64,000 nucleotides of DNA from Caballeronia glebae (GTDB lineage Bacteria > Pseudomonadota > Gammaproteobacteria > Burkholderiales > Burkholderiaceae): positions 1 through 64,000 of the forward strand of contig NZ_FCOJ02000010.1 of the NCBI RefSeq assembly GCF_001545035.1, in the 5' to 3' direction. The notes under the pieces are model-generated. The model was not told the DNA's origin, did no database searches, and saw only the letters and a list, made by a program, of their open reading frames with translations. Both the position numbers and the translations under genes were made by a program. Positions 1 through 7,308 of the stretch are shown here, in pieces. Positions within the stretch are counted from its first letter, which is position 1; each line of letters starts with the position of its first letter.

Positions 1-87
1 CGCACTCAGTCCGATTGAATACCGGGAGAGTCTGGGGCTGACGACATAAACCAGTCCAAGAATTCCGCCGCACCCCCAAACCGGACA
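1..87 (+). mobile_element. 3' end of an IS3-family insertion sequence (cut by window edge)
   Basis: The first bases encode a transposase C-terminus that stops at 47-49. About 40 bases later comes a C-rich stretch ending in CCCCAAACCGGACA at 74-87. Its complement starts TGTCCGG and ends in TG/CA, which fits an IS3-type right inverted repeat. The bases TTA at 88-90 could be one copy of the target duplication. The left end and most of the element lie outside the window, so neither completeness nor the duplication can be tested. Confidence 0.6.
2..49 (+). CDS. IS3-family transposase, C-terminal fragment (5' truncated by window)
   Basis: Only 15 codons and a TAA stop are visible. They read ALSPIEYRESLGLTT. 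The sequence LSP-x-EYR near the extreme C-terminus is typical of the integrase-type OrfB transposases of IS3-family elements, where it follows the DDE catalytic core. The call rests on this short tail plus the inverted-repeat-like sequence just downstream. Nothing can be said about whether the transposase is intact. Confidence 0.6.
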   Translation, partial: ALSPIEYRESLGLTT

Positions 88-176
88 TTACTAAAAAGCT
101 CTGACACAGGAGATGTTGATAATTTATCTTATGTAAAATCGCAAACGCACCCCACGAAACGACAACCATCACCGCT

Positions 177-1481
177 TCAATCCATCTCACTCGCTCGCTC
201 CAGCAAAAACGCCCGTTCCCGCCCATTCTTCGTCAGCGACGCCGCGCGCTCGAACTCCGCGCGCGCCTCGTCCTTTCGCCCGAGCCTCGCCAGCAGATCG
301 GCCCGCACGCTTGGCAGCCAGTGATAGCTTCTAAGCGCGGGCATGTCCGCGAGCGTGTCGACGATCGGCAGCGCCGTTTCGGGCCCATACGCCATGCTCA
401 CCGCGACCGCGCGATTCAGTTCGACCACCGGCGTCGGCGCGGTCTGCATCAACGCGTCGTAGAGCGCGACAATCATTGGCCAGTCGGTGTCGGCGGCGCT
501 CGGCGCGCGCGCATGGCACGCCGCGAGCGCCGCCTGCAACGCGTACACGCCGCGCGCACCGCCCAGCGCTTCGGATCGTTTCAGCGCCGCGAGCCCGCGC
601 CGGATCAGCAGCGGGTCCCAGCGGCTGCGGTCCTGATCCGGCAAGAGGACCGGCCGGCCTTCCCGGTCGACGCGCGCCTTCGTTCTCGACGCCTGAATCT
701 CCATCAGCGCGACGAGGCCGTGAACCTCGCTCTCATCCGGCGTCAGTTCCGCCAGGATGCGCCCGAGCCTCAGCGCGTCTTCGCATAACGCGGGACGCAT
801 CCAGTCGTCCCCCGCGGTCGCCGCGTAGCCTTCGTTGAAAATCAGATAGATCACTTCGAGCACCGAGCCGAGCCGCGCGGCGCGCGCGTCGGCTTTCGGC
901 ACTTCGAACGGCACGCGGGCCGCCGACAAGGTGCGCTTCGCCCGCACGATGCGCTGCGCGATCGTCGGCTCCGGCACGAGAAACGCGCGCGCGATCTCAT
1001 CGGTCGTGAGGCCGCCGATCAGGCGCAACGTGAGCGCGGCGCGCGCATCGAGGGACAGCACCGGATGGCATGCCGTGAAAACGAGCCGCAGCAGATCGTC
1101 GCCGATGTCGTCCTCGCGCGCAGCATCGAGCGCATCGACGAAATCGGGTGTGATGTGCGCTTCCCGCGCGTCGAGATCGCGTCCGTATTCTTCGTGCTTG
1201 CGCGCGTGCAGCGCGTGCTGCCGCAGACGGTCGAGCGCCTTGTTCTTCGCTGTCGTCATGAGCCACGCTCCCGGCTTCTCGGGCACGCCCACGCCCGGTC
1301 GGCTCCAGTGTTCCAGCGCGGCGACGAACGCGTCCTGCGCCAGTTCCTCGGCGAGCGCGACATCGCGCACCACGCGCGCCACGCTCGCGATCACCTTCGC
1401 GGACTCGATGCGCCACACCGCGTCGATGGCGCGCCTGGCGGCATCGTCCGCTGTGCTTCGCCCGTTCGCGCGGCCGCTCAC
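177..1481 (-). CDS. ECF sigma factor of the ECF42 type with C-terminal TPR-like extension
   Basis: A 434-residue sigma-70-family protein, much longer than an ordinary ECF factor of about 200 residues. Region 2 lies at about residues 15-90 (LAEELAQDAFVAALEHW, then the KPGAWLMTTAKNKALDRLR segment). Region 4 with its helix-turn-helix lies at about 135-190 (LRLIGGLTTDEIARAFLV). The rest is a helical extension rich in LNRAVA and LLARLGRKDEA motifs that resembles TPR repeats. ECF42 factors have this architecture and are encoded with DGPF (YciI-like) proteins, one of which lies two genes upstream here. The GTG start overlaps the stop of the upstream VOC gene by four bases (GTGA), so translation is probably coupled. 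No anti-sigma factor is visible. In this family the extension is thought to replace one. The inducing signal is unknown. Confidence 0.88.
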   Translation of the reverse strand: MSGRANGRSTADDAARRAIDAVWRIESAKVIASVARVVRDVALAEELAQDAFVAALEHWSRPGVGVPEKPGAWLMTTAKNKALDRLRQHALHARKHEEYGRDLDAREAHITPDFVDALDAAREDDIGDDLLRLVFTACHPVLSLDARAALTLRLIGGLTTDEIARAFLVPEPTIAQRIVRAKRTLSAARVPFEVPKADARAARLGSVLEVIYLIFNEGYAATAGDDWMRPALCEDALRLGRILAELTPDESEVHGLVALMEIQASRTKARVDREGRPVLLPDQDRSRWDPLLIRRGLAALKRSEALGGARGVYALQAALAACHARAPSAADTDWPMIVALYDALMQTAPTPVVELNRAVAVSMAYGPETALPIVDTLADMPALRSYHWLPSVRADLLARLGRKDEARAEFERAASLTKNGRERAFLLERASEMD

Positions 1482-1876
1482 GCCGCTTCCGGATTCATGT
1501 GCACGAGCTCCCAGATATGGCCGTCGAGATCCTCGAAACCGTGGCCGTACATAAAGCCGTGATCCTGCGGTTCACGCGGCGCGCGTCCGCCCGCGGCGAC
1601 GGCCTTCGCGACCAGCTCGTCGACTTCCGCCCTGCTCTCGCACGACAGGCACACGAGCGTTTCGGTGCTCGCGTGTGCATCGGCGATCGGTTTTTCGGTG
1701 AAGGTCTGAAAGAATTTTTCGACGAGCAGCATCGCGTAAATGTTTTCGCCGATGACGAGACACGCGGCGTCGTCGTTCGTGAACGCCGGATCGAAACTCA
1801 GGTCCAGCGCCTTGAAAAAGGTCATCGAGCGCTTGAGGTCGCGAACCGGAAGGTTCACGAAAATTTGTTTGTGCAT
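1478..1876 (-). CDS. VOC-family (glyoxalase/bleomycin-resistance fold) protein
   Basis: A 132-residue protein with the paired beta-alpha-beta-beta-beta modules of the vicinal oxygen chelate fold. It opens MHKQIFVNLPVRDLKRSM and has a C-terminal DLDGHIWELVHM segment whose Glu is a usual metal ligand. I chose the ATG at 1876, because GGAG lies nine bases upstream and the family begins there. An upstream in-frame ATG at 1936 would add 20 unconserved residues. The gene lies between the DGPF gene (93-base gap) and the sigma factor (4-base overlap). This is a common companion in ECF42 loci. Its substrate cannot be read from the sequence. Confidence 0.85.
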   Translation of the reverse strand: MHKQIFVNLPVRDLKRSMTFFKALDLSFDPAFTNDDAACLVIGENIYAMLLVEKFFQTFTEKPIADAHASTETLVCLSCESRAEVDELVAKAVAAGGRAPREPQDHGFMYGHGFEDLDGHIWELVHMNPEAA

Positions 1877-1969
1877 GGCGGAAGTCTCCAGTCTGGATCG
1901 TGACGCGGGACGCGCGATCGCGGCCGTTACATGCACGACGATCCGAGCGCGCGAAAATCGACACGAATC

Positions 1970-2323
1970 TCACGAATAGCAGGGTCCGACTTTGCGGACT
2001 TCGATGGTGCACCACCGCGCCGCCGGACATTCGGCGGCGATCGCAACGGCTTCCCCGCGCGTTTCGCAGTCGATCAGAAAGAATCCGCCGATCATTTCCT
2101 TCGCTTCGGCGAACGGTCCGTCGATGACGCGGGCATCGCCGTTCGTTGCGTCGACGCGCGCCGCGTCCCTGAGCGACGTCAGCGATTCGACCGCGCGCAG
2201 CACGCCGCGCGCCTTGAGCTCTTCCGCGAATTCCCCCATCTGCCGATACGCCTCGCGCCCCTCCTCCTCCGTGCGCTGGCCGCGCTGTTCGACCGGTTCC
2301 ACGACGAGTAGCAAATAAGCCAC
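1970..2323 (-). CDS. DGPF-domain (YciI-related) protein
   Basis: A 117-residue dimeric ferredoxin-like alpha/beta protein of the YCII-related family. The diagnostic DGPFAEAKE motif is at about residues 68-76 and is followed by GGFFLIDC. Translation starts at GTG 2323 behind a good GGAGG ribosome site seven bases away. DGPF proteins are the standard partners and probable regulon members of ECF42 sigma factors, and this one is the first gene of the three-gene run towards the sigma factor. No enzymatic activity is established for the family. Confidence 0.88.
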   Translation of the reverse strand: MAYLLLVVEPVEQRGQRTEEEGREAYRQMGEFAEELKARGVLRAVESLTSLRDAARVDATNGDARVIDGPFAEAKEMIGGFFLIDCETRGEAVAIAAECPAARWCTIEVRKVGPCYS

Positions 2324-2431
2324 GACGAACCTCCGAAAGTTTTTTCGATGGCGTTCAAGTTAAACCGTCGCGCGGGCGTCGGCAAGGCCCGCTCCGTTCG
2401 GACCTTTTTGCATCGCATGTTTATCTCGATA

Positions 2432-2461
2432 TTGACAAGCGTCGTCGCGCCACACGATACT
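2432..2461 (+). promoter_or_regulatory. Candidate sigma-70 promoter for a short transcript
   Basis: A perfect -35 hexamer TTGACA at 2432-2437 is separated by 18 bases from GATACT at 2456-2461, which matches four of six -10 positions. The predicted start is near 2468. It faces a 29-codon ORF and a strong terminator, so the transcript would be about 150 nucleotides. The -10 match is only moderate and the prediction rests on sequence alone. Confidence 0.45.
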
Positions 2462-2468
2462 GCGACAC

Positions 2469-2558
2469 ATGCACGCAGCCCTCACACTCTCCATCGCCGC
2501 GATTAAAAACCGTATGAACGCCATCCGTGGCGGGTCATCGGGACAGCGTGTGCGCTAG
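2469..2558 (+). CDS. Possible 29-residue small protein or leader peptide
   Basis: An ATG at 2469 opens 29 codons ending at TAG 2556-2558. The product has a short hydrophobic N-terminus (MHAALTLSIAAI) and a basic C-terminus (KNR...IRGG...QRVR). No Shine-Dalgarno sequence precedes the ATG. The candidate promoter would start transcription at or within a few bases of it, so it would be leaderless if translated at all. A perfect terminator follows 25 bases after the stop. I do not recognise the sequence. It could equally be untranslated RNA that is open by chance. Confidence 0.25.
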   Translation: MHAALTLSIAAIKNRMNAIRGGSSGQRVR

Positions 2559-2583
2559 CGAGACAGGCAAGCAAACAGATTCC

Positions 2584-2619
2584 GAAGGCCCCGCCGCAAG
2601 ACGGGGCCTTCTTGTTTTT
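2584..2619 (+). terminator. Strong intrinsic terminator upstream of the DUF2917 gene
   Basis: A perfect 10-bp GC-rich stem (GAAGGCCCCG at 2584-2593, CGGGGCCTTC at 2602-2611) encloses an 8-base loop and is followed by TTGTTTTT. It reads on the plus strand and stands before, not after, the nearest plus-strand gene. Confidence 0.8.
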
Positions 2620-2662
2620 GCGTGCAAGGTTCCGTCTTCGGCTCACATCATGGAGAGCAAAG

Positions 2663-3061
2663 ATGGAAGAGGTATCGCAAGTTTTCGCGCGTCATGGCGT
2701 CGGTCACGGCGTGGCGTCGGGCCGCCTGAGCGCATCGGGCGCGCGCGTCGTGGTCTATGTCGAAGTGCATCCGCATCAGATGGTCTCGTGGCGGCTCGCG
2801 CGCGACGCCGAACTGCGTATCGGCGATGCGTCGGCGTCGTCAATCTGGCTGACGCGTCATCGCGATCCGTACGATTACTGGATGAAGCCCGGCGACGTCG
2901 TGCGCCTGTCGCGCGGCGAGCGCGTGTGGCTCACGTCCGAAAGCGATCAGCCGGTCGAAGTGTCGCTCACCTCGTATCGCGTTGCGAAGCGCGGGTTCGT
3001 GTCGCGCTGGCTCGCGAGGCACTGGCCGCGCATGGCCGGGCAACGCGCGAACGCGCTCTGA
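2663..3061 (+). CDS. DUF2917 domain-containing protein
   Basis: A 132-residue soluble protein of the DUF2917 family, common in Burkholderiales and of unknown function. The conserved part (about residues 40-115) includes the PYDYWMKPGDVVRLSRGERVW segment, a short beta-rich module reminiscent of cupin edges. I chose ATG 2663 because GGAGA lies eight bases upstream. The in-frame start at 2612 would begin inside the terminator's U-tract. The stop is 12 bases from the stop of the convergent tannase gene. An intrinsic terminator 43 bases upstream suggests either an independent promoter in that gap or readthrough control. Confidence 0.8.
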   Translation: MEEVSQVFARHGVGHGVASGRLSASGARVVVYVEVHPHQMVSWRLARDAELRIGDASASSIWLTRHRDPYDYWMKPGDVVRLSRGERVWLTSESDQPVEVSLTSYRVAKRGFVSRWLARHWPRMAGQRANAL

Positions 3062-3073
3062 AAATGCGAATGC

Positions 3074-4732
3074 TCACGGCTCGACGCAGCGAAAGCTCGC
3101 CGCGACGTTGACGCTGCCCTTGCCCAGATAGCGCGGGTAGTTCGGATAACGGCATATCGGCCGCGTGCGTCCGTTGGTGGCGGGCGCGATGTCGCTGCCG
3201 ACGAGCGTTTCCGGCGCGACGCCGTTGCTCACCCATTCGTCGAGCGCGCCGAGTTCGTCCCACGCGGGAATGAACACGCCGTTGCCGTGCTGAAATCCCG
3301 GCACCATGTAGAGCCGCATGAACGAATCGACGCGATCCCGGCCATAACGATCGATGAGTCCGCGATAGAACGCGATCGTCTGATTCGGGCTGATGACTTC
3401 GTCGGCGAGGCCGTGCATCGCGATGATCTTGCCGCCATGCGCGATGAACGCGGAGAAATCCGGGTTCATCGCGCCGACGGTGTACGCGAGCGTGATGAGG
3501 CGCTGCCTGAAGCGGCCGGGATCGTCGAGGTCGAACGTGAGCGAGCTGAACGCGAGATCGCGCGTGACGAAGTGGCGGATATACGCATCGCCTTGCGCGA
3601 ACAGATAGCCGTTCGCGGCGAACGTCGGCGGGCTCAGAAGCGTCGGTGAATCGCCGAGACCGAGCATGCTGGAGAAGTCCACGCCCTGAAACACGTTGTA
3701 GCCCGGATAAGTATCGACGTCGTAGGCGAGCGGATACGGCAAGCTGACGCCGTCGCGCAGCGTCTCCAGCGTGTCGATCTGCGCGTCCGACAGGCAACTG
3801 TCGCGCAAGGAAGGCCGCTGTCCGCTCGTGCAACGCAGCGACGCGATGATCTGCGGCTCAAGCTTGCGGCACGCCTCGACATTGCTCACGATGCCGTCCG
3901 CCGCGCCGTCGAGCCGGTCGCAATCGTGAACGACGGTCTCGAACACGCGCCGCTGCTGCGCGAGGCCGACGAAGCCGCCCGGCTTCGCATACGACGCCTG
4001 CCCGAGCATCACGCCCATCAATCGCACGCCGGAAAAGTTGATGGCGGGCGCGTTGGCGATAACGCCGTCGTAGTCGTTCGGAAAGCGCTCAATCACCGTG
4101 AACCCCTCGCGGCCGCCGGTCGAGCCGCCCGCGAAGTAGGTTTTTTCGGGGGCGCGTCCGTAGCCCATCTGGATCAGCGTGAGCGCGACGTCGCGGGTTT
4201 TCTTCAGATGCCCGAAGCCGAAGTTGACGATCGCCTCGTCGTTGCCGGCGAAGTCCGCGCGCCCCGAATTGCCCACGTGCCCCGAATCGGAGCCGAAGGT
4301 CGCGTAGCCGCGCGCGAGCGGCGTCGAATCGGGTGCGAAGGACATCGGCTCCGTGCCGGACACGATGGTGCCGTTGTAGCCGCCGCCGCCCATCTGCAGC
4401 GCGCGGCCGTTCCAGCGGCTCGGCAGATTCACTTCGAAGCGGATGTCGGGCGTCGAGTCCTGCAGCGCCCTGATGAAGCCGGTGATGCGGCAGTATTCGC
4501 CGTTGCGGTTGTTGAGCGCGGCCGCCTTGACGACCGACGCCGAGACGATCGTCGCGCCGCGCGTCGGCAAGCCGATGATCGACGCGGGCACGGTTTTGCC
4601 TTCGAGATCGGCGCAGTGCTTCGTCAGGTAAGTCGCCGCGTGGGCGTTCGAGCATGCCGCGAGCGCGACCGCCACGAGCAGCGCGCGGATACGAGACAGA
4701 TCGGAGGTAAGAAGGAGGAAGAACCGCAACAC
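3074..4732 (-). CDS. Tannase/feruloyl esterase family protein, exported
   Basis: A 552-residue alpha/beta hydrolase of the tannase and feruloyl esterase family. An N-terminal signal (hydrophobic about residues 16-27, then SNAHAA) indicates export. LAAC at 24-27 could also act as a lipobox. The nucleophile is Ser204 in GGSTGG. A likely calcium-binding loop is DCDRLDGAADGI. The acid is in HGLADEVISP and the histidine in PGFQHGNG. Family members normally carry a Cys before the Ser and after the His, forming a disulfide (CS-D-HC motif). Here both positions are Gly. Translation starts at GTG 4732, as no nearby in-frame ATG exists. The likely role is hydrolysis of ester bonds in plant phenolics, but the substrate is unproven. 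A LysR gene follows upstream in the same orientation. Confidence 0.85.
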   Translation of the reverse strand: MLRFFLLLTSDLSRIRALLVAVALAACSNAHAATYLTKHCADLEGKTVPASIIGLPTRGATIVSASVVKAAALNNRNGEYCRITGFIRALQDSTPDIRFEVNLPSRWNGRALQMGGGGYNGTIVSGTEPMSFAPDSTPLARGYATFGSDSGHVGNSGRADFAGNDEAIVNFGFGHLKKTRDVALTLIQMGYGRAPEKTYFAGGSTGGREGFTVIERFPNDYDGVIANAPAINFSGVRLMGVMLGQASYAKPGGFVGLAQQRRVFETVVHDCDRLDGAADGIVSNVEACRKLEPQIIASLRCTSGQRPSLRDSCLSDAQIDTLETLRDGVSLPYPLAYDVDTYPGYNVFQGVDFSSMLGLGDSPTLLSPPTFAANGYLFAQGDAYIRHFVTRDLAFSSLTFDLDDPGRFRQRLITLAYTVGAMNPDFSAFIAHGGKIIAMHGLADEVISPNQTIAFYRGLIDRYGRDRVDSFMRLYMVPGFQHGNGVFIPAWDELGALDEWVSNGVAPETLVGSDIAPATNGRTRPICRYPNYPRYLGKGSVNVAASFRCVEP

Positions 4733-4763
4733 GTCTTTAAAGTGGCCGCTTCAAACGCCGCAC

Positions 4764-4769
4764 AATATA
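4764..4769 (-). promoter_or_regulatory. Possible -10 element of the tannase-family gene
   Basis: On the minus strand TATATT lies about 32 bases upstream of the GTG start at 4732, in an AT-rich patch within GC-rich DNA. No good -35 hexamer is found at the right distance, so it may depend on an activator. Confidence 0.3.
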
Positions 4770-4845
4770 TAAGAACCGTTTTGAGATAGCCATTCGGGTC
4801 TGCCGGCCGTTGCAGCGGCACAACCGGCTTTCTGTCTTGCGCACG

Positions 4846-5706
4846 TCATTCGCCGTCCCATTCGCCGCGCAGGTCGCTGTGCTCCAGAAGCTGTAGCAAG
4901 GTTTCGGCCGGGCGGCTCAGATGTTTCGCGCCGAACGCAATGAACTCCACCTCGGGCAGCACGGGCAACTCCGCGCGATTCACCGGCGGCGCCAGTCCGC
5001 GCGCCGCCAGAAAATGCGAACGCACGGTCAGTCCGAGTCCGCCGCGCGCCGCCGCGATGCAGCCCGCGTGGCTGCTGCTCGTGCAGACCATCTGCCAGCT
5101 TGCGCCCGACATCGCGAGTGAATCGAGCACGACGCCGCGCGTGACGCTCGGTTCCGCAACGAGGATGAGCGGCAGCGGCTCGTTCGTCTCGACGACGGTT
5201 CCCGGCTTCGCGAGCCATTCGAGCCGGCCCGAGAAAAGCCGCGTGCCGCGCGCATCGCCGAGACGGCGCTTGCCGACCGCGAGATCCAGTTCGCCCGCAT
5301 CGACCATCTGATAGAGCCGTCCCGTCATGCCGATGGTGATTTCCAGTTCGACATCGGGATGCGTGTCGCGAAACGCCGCGAGCACGCTCGGCAGTGGTCC
5401 GAGCGCGATATCGTCCGACGAGCCCAGCCGCACGCGTCCGCGCAGCCGCGGCGAACTGAATTGCGACTGCGCGTGAGTCATCGCTTCGAGAATCACGCGA
5501 GCGTGTACGAGCATGGCTTCGCCGTCGGCGGTGAGCGCGAGCGAATGCGTGTCGCGCACGAAAAGGCGTCGCCCAACGCTCTCCTCCAGCCGACGGATAT
5601 GCTCGGAAACGCTCGATTGCCGGAGGCCGAGTTGCCGTCCTGCATCGGTGAAACTGTGCGACGCGGCCACCGTCGCGAACGTGGTCAGCCAGACTGGATT
5701 GAGCAT
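4846..5706 (-). CDS. LysR-family transcriptional regulator
   Basis: A 286-residue LTTR. The N-terminal winged helix-turn-helix spans about residues 1-60 (FATVAASHSFTDAGRQLGLRQSSVSEHIRRLE) and the effector-binding fold about 90-286. It is divergent from the MdtD-like exporter gene, and the 162-bp gap holds two inverted repeats sharing a GTCAT/ATGAC core, the usual LTTR operator layout. It therefore probably controls itself and the exporter. The tannase-family gene lies 113 bases downstream in the same orientation and may also be a target. The effector is unknown. Confidence 0.9.
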   Translation of the reverse strand: MLNPVWLTTFATVAASHSFTDAGRQLGLRQSSVSEHIRRLEESVGRRLFVRDTHSLALTADGEAMLVHARVILEAMTHAQSQFSSPRLRGRVRLGSSDDIALGPLPSVLAAFRDTHPDVELEITIGMTGRLYQMVDAGELDLAVGKRRLGDARGTRLFSGRLEWLAKPGTVVETNEPLPLILVAEPSVTRGVVLDSLAMSGASWQMVCTSSSHAGCIAAARGGLGLTVRSHFLAARGLAPPVNRAELPVLPEVEFIAFGAKHLSRPAETLLQLLEHSDLRGEWDGE

Positions 5707-5713
5707 GCGATAT

Positions 5714-5736
5714 TGTCATCGCGAATACCGATGACA
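5714..5736. promoter_or_regulatory. Palindromic operator candidate 1 for the LysR regulator
   Basis: A perfect inverted repeat: TGTCATCG (5714-5721), a 7-base spacer, then CGATGACA (5729-5736). It lies 8 bases upstream of the LysR start codon, in the gap divergent from the exporter. This position is right for autoregulation. Confidence 0.55.
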
Positions 5737-5760
5737 GTCAATGTGGTTAGCGGTCTTCCC

Positions 5761-5779
5761 GATGACCCGACAAGTCATT
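5761..5779. promoter_or_regulatory. Palindromic operator candidate 2 for the LysR regulator
   Basis: GATGAC (5761-5766), a 7-base spacer, then GTCATT (5774-5779). It shares the ATGAC/GTCAT half-site and the spacer length with the first repeat, but with the arms inverted. It lies about 90 bases before the exporter start codon, where an activation or RNA polymerase-proximal site would be expected. Confidence 0.45.
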
Positions 5780-5868
5780 AAGATTTCACAATGCGCCGGC
5801 AAACCGGTTTCAAACCGCTTGCGGATGACTTTCGAACACGCGCGCGGCTCAAGGAAACACCCCTTCAC

Positions 5869-7254
5869 ATGACAAGACAGTCCTCGCACACGGCACTCCT
5901 CTGGATCGTCGCCGTGGGCTTTTTCATGCAGGCGCTCGACACGACGATCGTCAACACGGCGCTGCCTTCGATCGCGCGCAGCCTCGACGCCGCGCCACTC
6001 GCGATGCAGTCGATCGTGGTCGCCTACACGCTGACCATGGCGTTGTTCACGCCCGCCTCCGGCTGGCTCGCCGACCGCTTCGGCACGCGCCGCGTCTATC
6101 AGGTGTCGATTTCACTGTTCGTGATTGGCTCGCTCGCCTGCGCGAGCGCGCATTCGCTGAACCAGCTCGTACTCGCGCGCGTGCTGCAGGGCATCGGCGG
6201 CTCGATGCTGCTGCCGATCGGCCGGCTCGCCGTGCTGCGCGCCGTGTCGGGCGAAGCCTACGTTTCCGCGCTCGCGATGATTTCCGTCGCCGGCCAGGTC
6301 GGTCCGATTCTCGGCCCGACGCTCGGCGGCTGGTTCGTCGAGTCGTTCTCGTGGCACTGGATCTTCCTCATCAACGTGCCGATCGGCGCGGTCGGCCTCT
6401 ACGCGGTGCAGCGCTTTCTGCCGAACGACACGAGGCACGACGCCCCGCCCTTCGACTTCGTCGGTTGCGGCTTGCTGTCGATGTGCATGGTGTCGTTCTC
6501 GCTCGCGCTCGATTCTCCGGTCGAGACGCATCGCGGCGCGGTGTCGGCGGCGCTCTTCGCGCTCGCGGCCGTGTCGGCGTTCGCCTATGTTCCGTACGCC
6601 CGCCACAAGCGCAATCCGCTCTTTCATCTCGCGCTCCTTCGCGAACCGAACTTCAGCGTCGGGCTGATCGGCAATCTGCTTTGCCGGATCGGATCGAGCG
6701 CCGTGCCGTTTCTGCTGCCACTTCTGATGCAGCTCGAACTCGGCTACAGCCCGCTTCACTCGGGCCTGATGATGCTGCCGATCGCCATCGCCGGCACGAT
6801 CAGCAAGCGCTGGATCGCGCAACTCGTGAAGCGTTACGGCTACGACATGTTCCTGCTCGTGAACACGGCACTCGTCGGTGCGTCGATCGTCGCGTTCGCG
6901 CTGTTCTCGCCGACGCTGCCGCTCGCCATCGAAATCGCGATTCTCGCCGTGTTCGGCGCGTGCAACTCGATGCAGTTCGCCGCGATGAACAGCGTCACGC
7001 TCAAAGGCCTGTCGAGCAAGGACGCGGGTAGCGGCAACAGCCTCTTCTCGATGGTGCAGATGCTCGCGATCGGCCTGGGCGTGTCGATCGGCGGCTCGCT
7101 CGTGCAGTTGTTCCAGGGGCCGTTCTCCACCTCGACCGGTTTCAAGCTGAGCTTCGTGTGCATGGGCGTTGTTACCTTGTTGTCGGGCGTCGTATTCCGC
7201 TATCTCGATTCCGCCCCGCAAGGCGCCGCGCCCGTGCGCGCCGGCACTTCCTGA
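5869..7254 (+). CDS. mdtD: MdtD-like multidrug exporter (MFS, DHA2 family)
   Basis: A 461-residue inner-membrane drug:proton antiporter with about 14 hydrophobic segments. Its N-terminus (GFFMQALDTTIVNTALPSIA) and the motifs LARVLQGIGGSM, PVGRLAVLR-like and VGPILGPTLGGW match the MdtD branch of the DHA2 family closely. ATG 5869 is preferred, with AAGGAA 12 bases upstream. The in-frame ATG at 5791 would add 26 polar residues before the first membrane helix. It is divergent from a LysR gene and probably under its control. In E. coli mdtD belongs to the mdtABC-baeSR locus. Here it stands alone, so its role in efflux is inferred from similarity. Confidence 0.88.
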   Translation: MTRQSSHTALLWIVAVGFFMQALDTTIVNTALPSIARSLDAAPLAMQSIVVAYTLTMALFTPASGWLADRFGTRRVYQVSISLFVIGSLACASAHSLNQLVLARVLQGIGGSMLLPIGRLAVLRAVSGEAYVSALAMISVAGQVGPILGPTLGGWFVESFSWHWIFLINVPIGAVGLYAVQRFLPNDTRHDAPPFDFVGCGLLSMCMVSFSLALDSPVETHRGAVSAALFALAAVSAFAYVPYARHKRNPLFHLALLREPNFSVGLIGNLLCRIGSSAVPFLLPLLMQLELGYSPLHSGLMMLPIAIAGTISKRWIAQLVKRYGYDMFLLVNTALVGASIVAFALFSPTLPLAIEIAILAVFGACNSMQFAAMNSVTLKGLSSKDAGSGNSLFSMVQMLAIGLGVSIGGSLVQLFQGPFSTSTGFKLSFVCMGVVTLLSGVVFRYLDSAPQGAAPVRAGTS

Positions 7255-7308
7255 ACGTTGGGGCTATCCTGTCAGCCCGATCGAATCGTTTTCTTCTGGA
7301 GCGCAATC

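Larger units (their letters stand above)
2462..2620 (+). ncRNA. Candidate small RNA or terminated 5' leader
   Basis: The interval between the candidate promoter (2432-2461) and the intrinsic terminator (2584-2619) would yield a transcript of about 150 nucleotides. The nearest upstream genes run the other way, so the terminator is not the end of a known plus-strand gene. It could be an independent small RNA or a terminated leader of the DUF2917 gene, which starts 43 bases downstream. No known RNA family is recognised. Confidence 0.4.
2324..2662. other. 339-bp intergenic region between the ECF42 operon and the DUF2917 gene
   Basis: This region separates the minus-strand sigma-factor operon from the plus-strand DUF2917 gene. 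It holds a plausible sigma-70 promoter (2432-2461, plus strand), a 29-codon ORF (2469-2558) and a perfect-stem intrinsic terminator (2584-2619). Together these look like a separate small transcription unit. The promoter of the minus-strand operon must also lie in the left part, but no convincing hexamers were found for it. Confidence 0.6.

Noticed and set aside
2527..3111. A 194-codon frame overlapping the DUF2917 gene
   Set aside because: It runs through the terminator and is out of frame with the recognisable DUF2917 domain.
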